Assembly: GCA_027315345.1 (NCBI GenBank)
Contig: DAHUYE010000067.1
Location: 81,994 to 145,993 of the forward strand
From: Actinomycetota bacterium
GTDB lineage: Bacteria; Actinomycetota; Acidimicrobiia; Acidimicrobiales; JAJPHE01
DNA length: 64,000 bases
Direction of reading: 5' to 3'
Shown: positions 1 through 8,440 of the stretch, in pieces
Layout: each line of letters starts with the position of its first letter
How positions within the stretch are numbered: the stretch's first letter is position 1
Program-made: the position numbers and the translations under genes
The notes under the pieces: generated by a model
Databases searched by the model: none
Told to the model about the DNA's origin: nothing
The model's input: the letters and a program-made list of their open reading frames with translations, nothing else

Positions 1-113
1 AGGCAGGTGAGCCGCGGCTGTGCACGTTCGGATACTCGGACGAGGAGGCCTTCTCGGTCGGGCTCACCTGCGGGGGGACCATCCGGGTCTTCGTCGAGCC
101 CCTCGACTGGTGA
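1..113 (+). CDS. XdhC/CoxI-type N-terminal domain protein (3' end only)
   Basis: Only the last 36 codons are inside the window; the reading frame enters from the left edge and stops at the TGA at 111-113. The visible tail contains GLTCGGTI followed by VFVEPLDW, which is the typical end of the XdhC N-terminal (CoxI-like) domain with its conserved Cys. The next gene starts at GTG 110 and overlaps this stop by four bases, so the two halves of an XdhC protein are encoded as separate, translationally coupled genes. The family helps insert or mature the molybdenum cofactor of xanthine dehydrogenase/CO dehydrogenase-type enzymes. The missing 5' part limits the call. Confidence 0.7.
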   Translation, partial: AGEPRLCTFGYSDEEAFSVGLTCGGTIRVFVEPLDW

Positions 114-979
114 GCCTGTACGAGGCCGTCCGGGACGCCATCCGGGCCGAGGAAGAGGTGGTCATGGCCACCCTGGTGGAACTGACCGACCCGGCCGAGT
201 GGGAGATTCCCCCGGCCGGGGGAGAGGTGCTGCCCCGGGTGGGGGCCAAGATCGTGGTCCGTCCCGGCCAGCTCCCTCTGGGGACCACCGGGGATGCCGA
301 CCTGGACCGGGTCATCGCCCGGGACGCCTGGGCCGCCCTGGAGTCCGGGCTGACCGGCACCCGCCACTACGGCCGGCACGGGCAGGCCAACCAGCGGGAG
401 GTGGTCGTCTTCGTGGAGGCCTTCGCCCCGCCGCCCCTGATGGTGATCTTCGGGGCGGTGGATTTCACCGCCGCCCTGGCCCGGGTGGCCAAGATCCTGG
501 GCTACCGGGTGGTGGTCTGTGACGCCCGGCCCGTCTTCGCCACCCCGGCTCGCTTCCCCGAGGCCGATGAGGTGGTGGTGTCCTGGCCCGACCGCTACCT
601 CGACACCATCGCCGGCCAGCTCGGGCCCCGGGACGCCGTCTGCGTGCTGACCCACGATCCCAAATTCGACATCCCTGCCATCGTGGCCGCTCTGCGGACC
701 CGGGTCGGCTACCTCGGAGCCATGGGGTCGCGCCGGACCCACGCCGAGCGCACCGCCCGCCTGCTGGAGGCGGGAGTGGTCGAGTCCGACCTGGTCCGGG
801 TCATGGGTCCCATCGGCCTCGATATCGGGGCCAGGACCCCGGAGGAGACGGCCATCTCCATCTGCGCCGAGATAATCGCCTTGCGGGTCGGCGGGCCGGG
901 ACCGGCCGGGGTCACCTCCCTGCGGGACTCCCGGGGCCCGATCCACCAGGACGCGGTCGCGCTCTCTGGGCCAGACTGA
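110..979 (+). CDS. xdhC: XdhC family protein, Rossmann (C-terminal) domain
   Basis: This 289-residue protein carries the XdhC C-terminal Rossmann-like domain: a strand-turn segment around [15 protein letters not shown], then [29 protein letters not shown] and [12 protein letters not shown], all hallmark XdhC blocks. GTG 110 is preferred over the ATG at 20 because it forms a GTGA overlap with the upstream coxI-like gene and the product then begins with a normal [10 protein letters not shown] helix. It is expected to act in the cytoplasm as a Moco chaperone or sulfuration helper for a molybdenum hydroxylase whose structural genes would lie left of the window. mocA-like and coxG genes follow on the same strand, which supports that role. 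Confidence 0.88.
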   Translation: MSLYEAVRDAIRAEEEVVMATLVELTDPAEWEIPPAGGEVLPRVGAKIVVRPGQLPLGTTGDADLDRVIARDAWAALESGLTGTRHYGRHGQANQREVVVFVEAFAPPPLMVIFGAVDFTAALARVAKILGYRVVVCDARPVFATPARFPEADEVVVSWPDRYLDTIAGQLGPRDAVCVLTHDPKFDIPAIVAALRTRVGYLGAMGSRRTHAERTARLLEAGVVESDLVRVMGPIGLDIGARTPEETAISICAEIIALRVGGPGPAGVTSLRDSRGPIHQDAVALSGPD

Positions 980-985
980 GGGCCC

Positions 986-2527
986 ATGGACACCGATCCC
1001 GGCGCCGGAGCTCCCGAGGAGCGCGTCTCTGACGACCAGCGGGCCCAGGTGGTGGAACTGCTTCGCACCCACACCGCCGACGGACACCTGACCCTGGACG
1101 AGTTCTCCGAGCGGGTCGGTGTGGCTTTGGCCGCCCAGAATCGGGCCGACCTCGACCAGGTCATGGTGGGCCTGCCCGCCATCGAGACCGGGGGCCCGCC
1201 GGCCCCTTCCACCCGACGGGCCCGCATGACCCGGTGGGTGGTGGCGGTGATGGGCGGGAACGGCCGCAAGGGGCGCTGGCGCACCGGGTCCCACGTGACG
1301 GCGGTGGCGGTCATGGGTGGCTGTGAGATCGACTTCCGCCAGGCCGAGTTCGAAAGCGACGAGATCGTGGTCACGGCCGTGTCGATCATGGGCGGCATCA
1401 GCATCATCGTGCCCGAGGGGATCGCGGTGGAGATGACCGGCTTTCCCATCATGGGGGGCAAGAACCTCAAGGTGGCCGACGTCCCGGTCATACCCGGCTC
1501 GCCTCGCATCGTGGTGCGGGCCTTTCCGGTCATGGGCGGCGTCGATGTGCGTTCCAAGCCGGTGCGCACGCCCAAGGAGACCCGGGCCGTGCTCAAGCGG
1601 ACGGCCACCAATCTGCTCCGGGAGATGGCCGCCGGTGAGGCGCCGGCCGCCGCCCTGCCGGTGGCCGGGGCCGAGTTGCGCGACGCCGTCCTGCGCCAGG
1701 TCAACGACCGTGTGGCCCGGGAGCTGGAGAAGGTCGAGCGCCGCAGCCAGCGCCGCGGCGGTGGTCCGGTTCGCCATCGTGGACACCTCCATGACCAGAC
1801 GGCGCCGGACCGGCTACCCCGACCCGGGCCCCGCTTCGGGCCCGGACCGGATCTGCGCACAGGACCGCACGCCAAGGGCGAGAACTTTGCCGGGGTGTGG
1901 GTGCCCGGCATCGGGACCTACGGGCTGCGCTGGGGCATGGAGCTTGAACAGGGCGAGGACAGGACCCTGCCGGACGAGACGGAACTGTCCTCGGTCCCGG
2001 CTGCTCCGGACGGGACCGTGACCATCCTGTTCTCGGATGTGTGCGGCTATACCGAGATGACCGAGCGGCTGGGCGACCGGGCCACCCACGAGCTGCTCAA
2101 GTCCTATCAGCAGATCGTCCGGGGTCAGCTGGCCGCCTACGAGGGCTACGAGGTGAAGGTGCAGGGCGACGGGTTCATGGTCGCCTTTGCCGGAGCATCC
2201 CGGGCCCTGCGCTGCGCCATAGCCATCCAGCGGGCCACCGATGACTGGTGCAAGGAGCACGCTGAGCCCATCAAGATCCACCAGGGCCTCCACACGGGCG
2301 AGACGGTGCGCGAGAGCGGGGACTTCCTGGGCCGGACAGTCATTCTGGCCAGCCGGATCACCGGGGAGGCCACCGAATCGGAGATCCTGGTCTCCTCTCT
2401 GCTCAAGGAGCTGGCCGGGGCGACCGGTGAGTTCCGCTTCGGGGAGGCCCGGGACGTGACCCTCAAGGGCGTGACCATCCCCCAGACCGTCTATCCGGTC
2501 GAGTGGCGCGCCCACAGCCCGGCGTGA
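986..2527 (+). CDS. DUF1707 / LiaF-like / class III nucleotidyl cyclase fusion
   Basis: This 513-residue protein has no membrane segment. Residues 12-65 match DUF1707 (RVSDDQR, LTLDEFSERV). Residues 85-190 form a LiaF C-terminal-like repeat block with MGG recurring at about 89, 110, 135, 156 and 183, suggesting a stacked beta structure. A basic, Pro/Gly-rich linker (about 250-340) leads to a class III adenylate/guanylate cyclase domain (343-507). Both metal Asp residues are visible (D351 in LFSDVCGYT, D395 in VQGDGF), as are K391 and R457. The usual transition-state Asn (VNxAxR) is replaced by Ile453 (TVILASR), so activity is uncertain although related actinobacterial cyclases tolerate variation here. 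It likely makes or senses cyclic nucleotides. The odd linker could hide a frameshift, but the frame stays open. Confidence 0.8.
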   Translation: MDTDPGAGAPEERVSDDQRAQVVELLRTHTADGHLTLDEFSERVGVALAAQNRADLDQVMVGLPAIETGGPPAPSTRRARMTRWVVAVMGGNGRKGRWRTGSHVTAVAVMGGCEIDFRQAEFESDEIVVTAVSIMGGISIIVPEGIAVEMTGFPIMGGKNLKVADVPVIPGSPRIVVRAFPVMGGVDVRSKPVRTPKETRAVLKRTATNLLREMAAGEAPAAALPVAGAELRDAVLRQVNDRVARELEKVERRSQRRGGGPVRHRGHLHDQTAPDRLPRPGPRFGPGPDLRTGPHAKGENFAGVWVPGIGTYGLRWGMELEQGEDRTLPDETELSSVPAAPDGTVTILFSDVCGYTEMTERLGDRATHELLKSYQQIVRGQLAAYEGYEVKVQGDGFMVAFAGASRALRCAIAIQRATDDWCKEHAEPIKIHQGLHTGETVRESGDFLGRTVILASRITGEATESEILVSSLLKELAGATGEFRFGEARDVTLKGVTIPQTVYPVEWRAHSPA

Positions 2528-2578
2528 GTTCCGGCTCCCCAGGGTGAGTCCCCTCTCTTCCCTGACCGACCGGCAGCC

Positions 2579-3139
2579 TTGACCCGCGCCGCCGTCATCC
2601 TGGCCGCCGGAGGAGCCAGCCGCTTCAATGGTCCCGGTCACAAGCTGCTGGCCGAGTGGAGGGGCCGGCCCCTGGTGACCTGGGCGGTGGACAACGCCCT
2701 GGCTGCCGGACTGGACGAGACGGTGGTCATCTCCGGGGCCGTGGATCTGAGCGAGGTGCTGCCCGAGGAGGTGACGTTGATCGAGAATCACGCCTGGTCC
2801 TCGGGTCAGGCCTCCTCGCTCCAGGTGGCGGTGGGCTGGGCCCGCCACCAGGGTCACGTCGCCATCGTGGTCGGCCTGGCCGACCAGCCCCTGGTCCCGC
2901 CCGAGGCCTGGTCAACGGTGGCGGCGGAAACGTCCAAGCCGATCGTGTCGGCCACTTTCGAGGGCCGGCGCCGCCCGCCGGTCCGCCTGGACCAGTCCAT
3001 CTGGGGCCTGCTGCCGGTGGACGGGGACGAGGGCGCCCGGGTGCTGATGTCGGCGCGGCCGGAACTGGTGGCGGAGGTAGCGTGCCCGGGCCAGCCGGCC
3101 GACGTAGACACGGTGGAGGATCTGTCCCGATGGAGTTGA
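2579..3139 (+). CDS. MobA-like NTP transferase (MocA-type molybdenum cofactor nucleotidyltransferase)
   Basis: At 186 residues this is the usual size for MocA/MobA-like enzymes that transfer a nucleotide to molybdopterin. The nucleotide-binding signature LAAGGASRF followed by a Lys (HKLL) is at the N terminus, and GLADQPLV, the metal-binding Asp motif, is near residue 100. The start is TTG at 2579, the only start codon that preserves the complete first strand. Its end overlaps the start of coxG by ten bases. Lying between xdhC and coxG, it most likely makes the cytosine-type dinucleotide cofactor for a CO dehydrogenase or xanthine dehydrogenase-family enzyme; CMP versus GMP specificity cannot be read from sequence. 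Confidence 0.85.
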   Translation: MTRAAVILAAGGASRFNGPGHKLLAEWRGRPLVTWAVDNALAAGLDETVVISGAVDLSEVLPEEVTLIENHAWSSGQASSLQVAVGWARHQGHVAIVVGLADQPLVPPEAWSTVAAETSKPIVSATFEGRRRPPVRLDQSIWGLLPVDGDEGARVLMSARPELVAEVACPGQPADVDTVEDLSRWS

Positions 3140-3864
3140 CCAATGAGTTCCGAGTGTCGGTCCCGGTGGAGCAGGCCTGGGCGGTGCTGACCGACCTGGA
3201 GCGGATCGCCCCCTGTATGCCGGGGGCCGAGCTCCAGGAGGTCGAGGGCGATGAGTACCGGGGCATCGTCAAGATCAAGGTCGGGCCCATCACCGCTCAG
3301 TACAAGGGCAAGGCCAGCTTCGAGGAGCTTGACGCCTCCTCCCACCGGGCCGTGCTGCGGGCCGAGGGGCGCGATACCCGGGGTCAGGGCAACGCCTCGG
3401 CCACGGTCAAGGCCGAGCTGACCCAGGAGGCCGGCGGGACGGCCGTGCGGATCACCACCGATCTGGCCGTGACTGGGAAGGTGGCCCAGTTCGGCCGGGG
3501 CGTCCTGGCTGACGTGAGCGCCAAGCTGCTGGCCCAGTTCGTGGCCCGGCTGGAGGCCGACGTGCTGACCGGGGTCTCCCCGGCCGGAGCGCCGCCGGCC
3601 ACGGAAGCCGCCGCCACCCCCGCTGCCACCGACGCGCCCCCTGTCGCCAACGTGGCGCCCGGGGCCGGGACGCCCGCCGCCACCCCCGCCACCCCCGCCG
3701 CCGAGGCGCCCGCCGCTGCCGGGCCTCGGATCATCCACTCCGCTCCGGCTGAGCCGGTCAATCTGCTCGAGGCGGCCGGCGGGTCGGTGACCAAGCGTCT
3801 GGTGCCCGTCGGTCTCGGCCTCATGGTCCTGCTCATCCTGTGGCGGGTGCTGCGGCGGGGATGA
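3130..3864 (+). CDS. coxG: CoxG-like SRPBCC protein with C-terminal membrane anchor
   Basis: The first 150 residues of this 244-residue protein are a CoxG/SRPBCC fold (FRVSVPVEQAWAVLTDLERIAPCMPGA, then GIVKIKVGPITAQYKG, and VTGKVAQFGRGVLADVS near 120). An Ala/Pro/Thr-rich spacer (about 152-210) follows, then one transmembrane helix at the extreme C terminus (LVPVGLGLMVLLILW) with a positively charged end. CoxG family members help recruit CO dehydrogenase to the membrane, and the tail fits that. It starts inside the mocA-like gene, so it is translated from the same message. The spacer DNA is a simple GCC/ACC-rich repeat, common in such linkers. Confidence 0.88.
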   Translation: MELTNEFRVSVPVEQAWAVLTDLERIAPCMPGAELQEVEGDEYRGIVKIKVGPITAQYKGKASFEELDASSHRAVLRAEGRDTRGQGNASATVKAELTQEAGGTAVRITTDLAVTGKVAQFGRGVLADVSAKLLAQFVARLEADVLTGVSPAGAPPATEAAATPAATDAPPVANVAPGAGTPAATPATPAAEAPAAAGPRIIHSAPAEPVNLLEAAGGSVTKRLVPVGLGLMVLLILWRVLRRG

Positions 3865-3909
3865 AGCGCTCCTACCGATGAGCGCCTCGTCCCTTTGGGT
3901 CCCGACCGG

Positions 3910-4380
3910 ATGACGGACCCGCCTGAGGCGGCCGACACGCGGGTCACCGACTTGCTGGGCCGTCGCCCGACGGTGAACTACCAGGTGGTCCTCACCGATG
4001 CCGACGGCTCCCCCGTCGTCATCCGCAACGACCCGCTCACCCACGACGGCCGGCCCATGCCCACCCGCTACTGGCTGGTCGGGACGGCCCAGCGGTCCGC
4101 CGTCAGCCGGATCGAGTCCGAAGGCGGGGTCAAGCGGGTCGAGTCAGAGGTGGATCCCTCCGAGTTGGAGGACGCGCACCGCCGCTACGCCGCCGAGAGG
4201 GACGCCGCCATCCCGCCGGATTGGGAGGGGCCGCGGCCATCCGGTGGAGTGGGTGGCACCCGCCGGGGTGTGAAGTGCCTGCACGCCCATTACGCCTGGT
4301 TTCTGGCCGGCGGGGATGACCCGGTGGGCCGCTGGGTAGCCGAGCGCCTGGCCGGGGCGGGCGAGGTGAGCCGACCGTGA
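3910..4380 (+). CDS. DUF501 family protein
   Basis: This 156-residue protein is a clear DUF501 member: RRPTVNYQVV, GSPVVIRNDPL, PMPTRYWLVG and the conserved C-terminal block GGVGGTRRGVKCLHAHYAW with a Cys/His cluster. The biochemical role is unknown. In actinobacteria DUF501 genes habitually sit immediately upstream of ppx/gppA, as here, with a four-base GTGA overlap. ATG 3910 is chosen because the upstream in-frame codons (from 3895) are not family-like. The CLHAHYAW segment could bind a metal, but that is speculation. Confidence 0.88.
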   Translation: MTDPPEAADTRVTDLLGRRPTVNYQVVLTDADGSPVVIRNDPLTHDGRPMPTRYWLVGTAQRSAVSRIESEGGVKRVESEVDPSELEDAHRRYAAERDAAIPPDWEGPRPSGGVGGTRRGVKCLHAHYAWFLAGGDDPVGRWVAERLAGAGEVSRP

Positions 4381-5279
4381 CCGGACCGGTGGCCGCTATC
4401 GACTGCGGAACCAACTCCACCCGCCTGCTGATCGTGGACGGGTCCGGAGCGACCCTGGACCGCCGGATGCTCATCACCCGCATGGGTGACGGCGTCGACC
4501 GGAACCATCGCCTGGCCCCGGAGGCCATCGACCGCACCCTGACCGCGCTCGGGGAGTACGGGGCGGCCATGGATGTGCTGGGGGTCGGACGCCGCCGGGC
4601 GGTGGCCACCTCGGCGGCCCGGGATGCGGACAACCGGGAGGACTTCCTGGCCGCGGCCGAGGCGGTCATCGGTGTTCGCCCGGAATTGATCTCCGGACAG
4701 GAGGAGGGCGCCCTCTCCTACGCCGGGGCCACTGCCGAGTTGGATCCCTCGGCGGGCCCGTACCTGGTCCTCGACATCGGGGGCGGTTCCACCGAACTGG
4801 TCCTGGGGGACCGGGCCGTGTCCCTCGATATCGGCTGCGTGCGCCTGTCGGAGCGGTTCTTCCATGACGACCCCCCGCTCACGGATCAGCTTCGGGCGGC
4901 CCGGGATCTGACGGCTGAGATGCTGAGCACGGCCCGGGAAGTCCTCGGTGATCCACACCAGACCGGCCGGCTGATCGGACTGGCCGGCACCGTCAGTACC
5001 GCCGCCATGATCGACGCTGGTTTCACCACCTACCGACGCCAAGACCTGCACCACCGGGTGCTGGGCCGGGAAGGGGTGCGGCGCATCCTGGGGTCCCTGG
5101 CCGGGATGGATCACGACCACCGGGCCGCCGTCCCGGGCCTGGAGCCGGGCCGTGTGGACGTGATCCTGGGCGGCCTGCTCATCCTGCTCACCGTGATGGA
5201 GGATTTCGACTTCGGGGAGTGCCTGGTCTCGGAGTCGGACATCCTCGATGGCATGGCCGCCCGCCTGCTGGCTGACTGA
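4377..5279 (+). CDS. ppx: Ppx/GppA family exopolyphosphatase
   Basis: At 300 residues this is the short actinobacterial form of the Ppx/GppA phosphatases, which release phosphate from polyphosphate or hydrolyse pppGpp. ASKHA-fold motifs are present: AIDCGTNSTRLLI at the N terminus, SGQEEGALSYAG, the phosphate-binding DIGGGSTELVLG near residue 138, and GLAGTVST near 200. The start GTG at 4377 overlaps the DUF501 stop (GTGA), so the pair is translationally coupled. No C-terminal HD domain is present, as is usual for the short type. Choice between polyphosphate and pppGpp cannot be made from sequence. Confidence 0.9.
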   Translation: MTGPVAAIDCGTNSTRLLIVDGSGATLDRRMLITRMGDGVDRNHRLAPEAIDRTLTALGEYGAAMDVLGVGRRRAVATSAARDADNREDFLAAAEAVIGVRPELISGQEEGALSYAGATAELDPSAGPYLVLDIGGGSTELVLGDRAVSLDIGCVRLSERFFHDDPPLTDQLRAARDLTAEMLSTAREVLGDPHQTGRLIGLAGTVSTAAMIDAGFTTYRRQDLHHRVLGREGVRRILGSLAGMDHDHRAAVPGLEPGRVDVILGGLLILLTVMEDFDFGECLVSESDILDGMAARLLAD

Positions 5280-5344
5280 CTGGCCGTCCGCTTCGGTACG
5301 CGCCGTACCTATCCCGGGGCCGGGCCCCCGCCCGGGTCGGCCGT

Positions 5345-5350
5345 TAGGCT
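5345..5350 (+). promoter_or_regulatory. -10 box (TAGGCT) of a probable leaderless promoter
   Basis: TAGGCT lies six bases before GTG 5357 and there is no Shine-Dalgarno sequence between them, the layout of leaderless actinobacterial transcripts. Confidence 0.5.
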
Positions 5351-5356
5351 CGACCG

Positions 5357-6463
5357 GTGGTCGTAAGCGACAGGATTCTGATGGGCCCGGGGCCCTCGAA
5401 CATCTACCCGGAGGTGGCCATGGCCCTGCAGCGACCGCTGCTCGGCCACCTGGATCCGGACTTCCTGGAGATCCTGGATCAGACCTGTGAGCGGCTGCGG
5501 ACCGTGTTCGGGACCGACAGCGCCGCCACCTTGCCTCTGTCGGGCACCGGGTCGGCCGGGATGGAGGCTGCCTTCGTCAACTTCGTCGGTCCGGGCGACG
5601 CGGTGGTCGTGGGAGTGAACGGGCTCTTCGGTGAGCGCATGTGCGACGTGGCCGGCCGCTGCGGAGCCGAGGTGGTCCGGGTCGAGGCGGAGTGGGGTCA
5701 GCCCCTCGATATCGACCGGGTGCTGTCGGCCCATCCTGCCCCGAAGCTGGTGGCCGCCGTGCACGCCGAGACCTCCACCGGGGTGCGCAACGACATAGCC
5801 GGTCTGGCCGCCGGTAAAGGTGAGGCTCTGCTGCTGGCCGACTGTGTCACCTCCTTGGGCGGCATCGAAGTCCGCCTGGATGAGTGGGGCGTGGACATCG
5901 CCTATGCCGGAACCCAGAAGTGCCTTGGCGTACCGCCGGGGCTGGCCCCCTTCACCGCTTCCCCGCGGGCTATGGAGCGAAGAGTCGAGCATCCCCAGTC
6001 CTGGTACCTGGATCTCGGCATGCTGGCGGCCTACACCGGTCCTACCTCCGGCCCCGCCGCCCGCCGCTATCACCACACCGCCCCGGTCACGATGATCATG
6101 GCCCTCCACGCCGGCCTCGGCGCCGTGCTGGACGAGGGGCTGGAGGTCGCCATTGACCGGCATCGCAAATGCGGTGCAGCTCTCCAGGAGGGCCTCACCA
6201 AGCTGGGCTTCGAGTTGTTTGCCGCCGACGGTCATCGGCTGCCGGAGTTGACCACCGTCACCTGGCCGGAACACCTCCTGCCGGCCGGCCTGGACGAGGC
6301 GGGCGTGCGCCGCCGCCTCCTCCATGAGTACGGCATCGAGATCGGCGGCGGGGTGGGGGAGTGGGCCGGCCGGATGTGGCGGATCGGCTGCATGGGCCAT
6401 ACGGCCCGGCCTCGCAACGTGACCATGCTGCTCGGCGCCCTGGCCGACATCCTCGGCCGTTGA
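5357..6463 (+). CDS. Class V PLP-dependent aminotransferase (alanine/serine-glyoxylate type)
   Basis: This 368-residue fold-type I aminotransferase resembles the alanine--glyoxylate/serine--pyruvate group. The N terminus MGPGPSNIYPEV, SGTGSAGMEA around residue 62, HAETSTGVRND at 136 and the PLP lysine K188 in AGTQKCLGVPPG are all family features. It probably transfers an amino group to glyoxylate or pyruvate in the cytoplasm, linking glycine/serine metabolism to organic-acid use. The GTG start follows a TAGGCT box by six bases and no ribosome site is seen. A GNAT gene overlaps its stop by four bases (TTGA). Confidence 0.87.
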   Translation: MVVSDRILMGPGPSNIYPEVAMALQRPLLGHLDPDFLEILDQTCERLRTVFGTDSAATLPLSGTGSAGMEAAFVNFVGPGDAVVVGVNGLFGERMCDVAGRCGAEVVRVEAEWGQPLDIDRVLSAHPAPKLVAAVHAETSTGVRNDIAGLAAGKGEALLLADCVTSLGGIEVRLDEWGVDIAYAGTQKCLGVPPGLAPFTASPRAMERRVEHPQSWYLDLGMLAAYTGPTSGPAARRYHHTAPVTMIMALHAGLGAVLDEGLEVAIDRHRKCGAALQEGLTKLGFELFAADGHRLPELTTVTWPEHLLPAGLDEAGVRRRLLHEYGIEIGGGVGEWAGRMWRIGCMGHTARPRNVTMLLGALADILGR

Positions 6464-7056
6464 ACACCAGTCCGAGACTTCAGGGCCGGCGGGTCGGGCT
6501 GCGGCCCCTGGTGGCCGAGGACTTTCCAGCCTGGGCGGCGGTCCGCCAGCACAACGAGGACTGGCTCACGCCCTGGGAGCCGAGGCCGGTGGTGGGCCGG
6601 CCGGACGTCACCAATGACCAGCGGGCCTTCGCGGCCCGCTGCGGGGCTCGGGCCCGGGAGGCCCAGCTCGGGTCGGGATACGGCTTCGGCATCTTCCTCG
6701 ATGACCATCTCATCGGCGAAGTGAACCTCTCCTCCATCCGGCGGGGCGCCCTGCAGTCCGGGGACATCGGCTACTGGATCGACCGGGACCAAGCCGGCCA
6801 GGGCTACATGCCCGAATCGGTGGTCACTGTCCTGGCTTTCGCTTTCGAGGATCTCGCCCTGCACCGGGTCGAGATCGACATCATCCCCCGCAATCAGCGC
6901 AGCCGGCGGGTGGTGGAGAAGCTCGACCTGAGGATGGAGGGACTGGCCGAGCGACTGGTGGAGATCAACGGAGTGTGGGAGGACCACCTCCGCTACGCCA
7001 TCACCCTGGAGGAGTGGGCCCGGCGGGGACCCCAGCTGCGCAAGGAATGGCTGTGA
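6460..7056 (+). CDS. GNAT family acetyltransferase (RimJ/RimL-like)
   Basis: This 198-residue protein has the RimJ/RimL layout: VGLRPLVAEDFPAWAAV at the N terminus, LIGEVNLSSI in the middle, GYWIDRDQAGQGYMPESV as the acetyl-CoA-binding A motif, and LHRVEIDIIPRNQRSRRVVEKL as the B motif. Such enzymes acetylate N termini of ribosomal proteins or small amines. The TTG start overlaps the aminotransferase stop (TTGA), and its own stop overlaps the kinase start (GTGA), so three genes form one coupled operon. The substrate is not predictable. Confidence 0.85.
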   Translation: MNTSPRLQGRRVGLRPLVAEDFPAWAAVRQHNEDWLTPWEPRPVVGRPDVTNDQRAFAARCGARAREAQLGSGYGFGIFLDDHLIGEVNLSSIRRGALQSGDIGYWIDRDQAGQGYMPESVVTVLAFAFEDLALHRVEIDIIPRNQRSRRVVEKLDLRMEGLAERLVEINGVWEDHLRYAITLEEWARRGPQLRKEWL

Positions 7057-8405
7057 GCGTCCCGGATCAGGTCATCGCCGGCCGCTACCGGTTGGGGGAA
7101 CTGCTGGGCCGCGGTGGCATGGCCGAGGTCCGCGCCGCCCGGGACGAGCGCCTGGACCGGGACGTGGCCGTCAAGATCCTCCGGCCCGAGTTGGCCGCCG
7201 ACCCGCTGGTCCGCCAGCGCTTCGAGTCCGAGGCCAGGACCTCGGCCCGGCTGTCCCATCCCAATGTGGTCAACGTGTTCGACGCCGGTTCGGACGATGA
7301 GTCTGTCTACATGGTCATGGAGCGCCTGCCCGGGGAGACCCTGGACGATGAACTGACGGCCGGACCGATGGCCGTGGACCGGGTGGTCTCGGTGGGGGCC
7401 CAGGTCCTCGATGCCCTGGCCGCCGCCCACGCCGCCGGGGTGATCCATCGGGACATCAAGCCGGGGAACGTGCTGACATGCCCCGACGGGGTGGTGAAGG
7501 TGGCCGACTTCGGCATCGCCACGGTCCTCGGGGCGGCCTCGGTCACCGCCACCGGGCTCATCATCGGCACCCCGGCCTTCTTGGCTCCGGAGCGGGCCGA
7601 AGGCCAACCCGCCAGCGACCGCAGCGACATCTACTCGGTCGGGGCCGTTCTCTACTCCTGTCTTACCGGCCGGCGGCCCTTCGAAGCCGACAGCGCCGTG
7701 GCGCTTATGACGGTCATGCAGACCCGCCATCCGACGCCCATCCACGACCTTCGCCCTGAGGTGCCCGCCGGGCTGGTCGAAGTGGTGGCCCGGGCCATGG
7801 CCAAGGATCCGGCCCGGCGCTTCGCCTCGGCGGCCGAGATGCGGGCCGCCCTCCTGGCCGGGGGCGTGGCTCCCCTGGACCCGCTGACCACCGGGGTGAT
7901 GGCCCCGGCCGATGTCACTTCGGTCATGGCCGCGGCCGGTATGGCCGGGGCAGCGGGTGTCGGCGCCGCCGGGGCGGCCGGTTTGGGCGCGGCCGGAGCC
8001 GCCGGGGGGGTGGGAACCGGACCGGCCCGGGTCGGCGTCCAGGAGGAACCAGGCTGGCGCCGGGCGAGTGCCCTGCTGCTGACTGCCGCCCTCATCGTCC
8101 TGTTGGTGGCGGTGGGTTGGGGCCTGCTCCACGGGGGCGGTTCCTCCTCACCGGGAGCCACCACCACCACCACCGGTGGGAGGGCCAAGAAGGCGGCCAC
8201 TACCACGTCATCGACGTCATCGACGTCATCGACGGCGCCGACCACGACTTCCAGTTCGACCTCGACCACCTCGGTCCCGTCGACCACTACCTCCACCACC
8301 AACGGGTCTACCTCGGTGACGGTCGTCCTCCCCACCAGCACGTCCTCCCCGCCCACCACCCAGGCGCAGGGCCCCACCACCACCGCCGCTTCGAACTCCG
8401 GCTGA
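7053..8405 (+). CDS. PknB-type Ser/Thr protein kinase with Thr/Ser-rich extracytoplasmic tail
   Basis: The 450-residue product begins with a Hanks-type kinase domain: glycine loop LGRGGMAEV near 19-27, catalytic Lys41, HRD motif at 132-134 (HRDIKPGNV), DFG at 152-154, and the activation segment ending TPAFLAPER. An Ala/Gly-rich linker leads to one transmembrane helix (SALLLTAALIVLLVAVGW) and a roughly 80-residue Thr/Ser-rich tail. There are no PASTA repeats, so ligand sensing through PASTA is unlikely. GTG 7053 is preferred over ATG 7047 because AAGGA at 7042-7046 is properly spaced from it and it forms a GTGA overlap with the upstream gene. Substrates are unknown. Confidence 0.9.
   Translation: MSVPDQVIAGRYRLGELLGRGGMAEVRAARDERLDRDVAVKILRPELAADPLVRQRFESEARTSARLSHPNVVNVFDAGSDDESVYMVMERLPGETLDDELTAGPMAVDRVVSVGAQVLDALAAAHAAGVIHRDIKPGNVLTCPDGVVKVADFGIATVLGAASVTATGLIIGTPAFLAPERAEGQPASDRSDIYSVGAVLYSCLTGRRPFEADSAVALMTVMQTRHPTPIHDLRPEVPAGLVEVVARAMAKDPARRFASAAEMRAALLAGGVAPLDPLTTGVMAPADVTSVMAAAGMAGAAGVGAAGAAGLGAAGAAGGVGTGPARVGVQEEPGWRRASALLLTAALIVLLVAVGWGLLHGGGSSSPGATTTTTGGRAKKAATTTSSTSSTSSTAPTTTSSSTSTTSVPSTTTSTTNGSTSVTVVLPTSTSSPPTTQAQGPTTTAASNSG
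8205..8231 (+). repeat. Three tandem copies of a 9-base unit inside the kinase tail
   Basis: ACGTCATCG is repeated three times exactly, encoding the SSTSST part of the kinase tail. Length variation here would change the stalk without breaking the frame. Confidence 0.75.
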
Positions 8406-8440
8406 GGACCGCTCCCGGCATCACCGGGGCCGGGTTGGGG

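Noticed and set aside
3600..3720. Repeat array in coxG
   Set aside because: Simple GCC/ACC-rich coding for an Ala/Pro/Thr linker, without a fixed unit.
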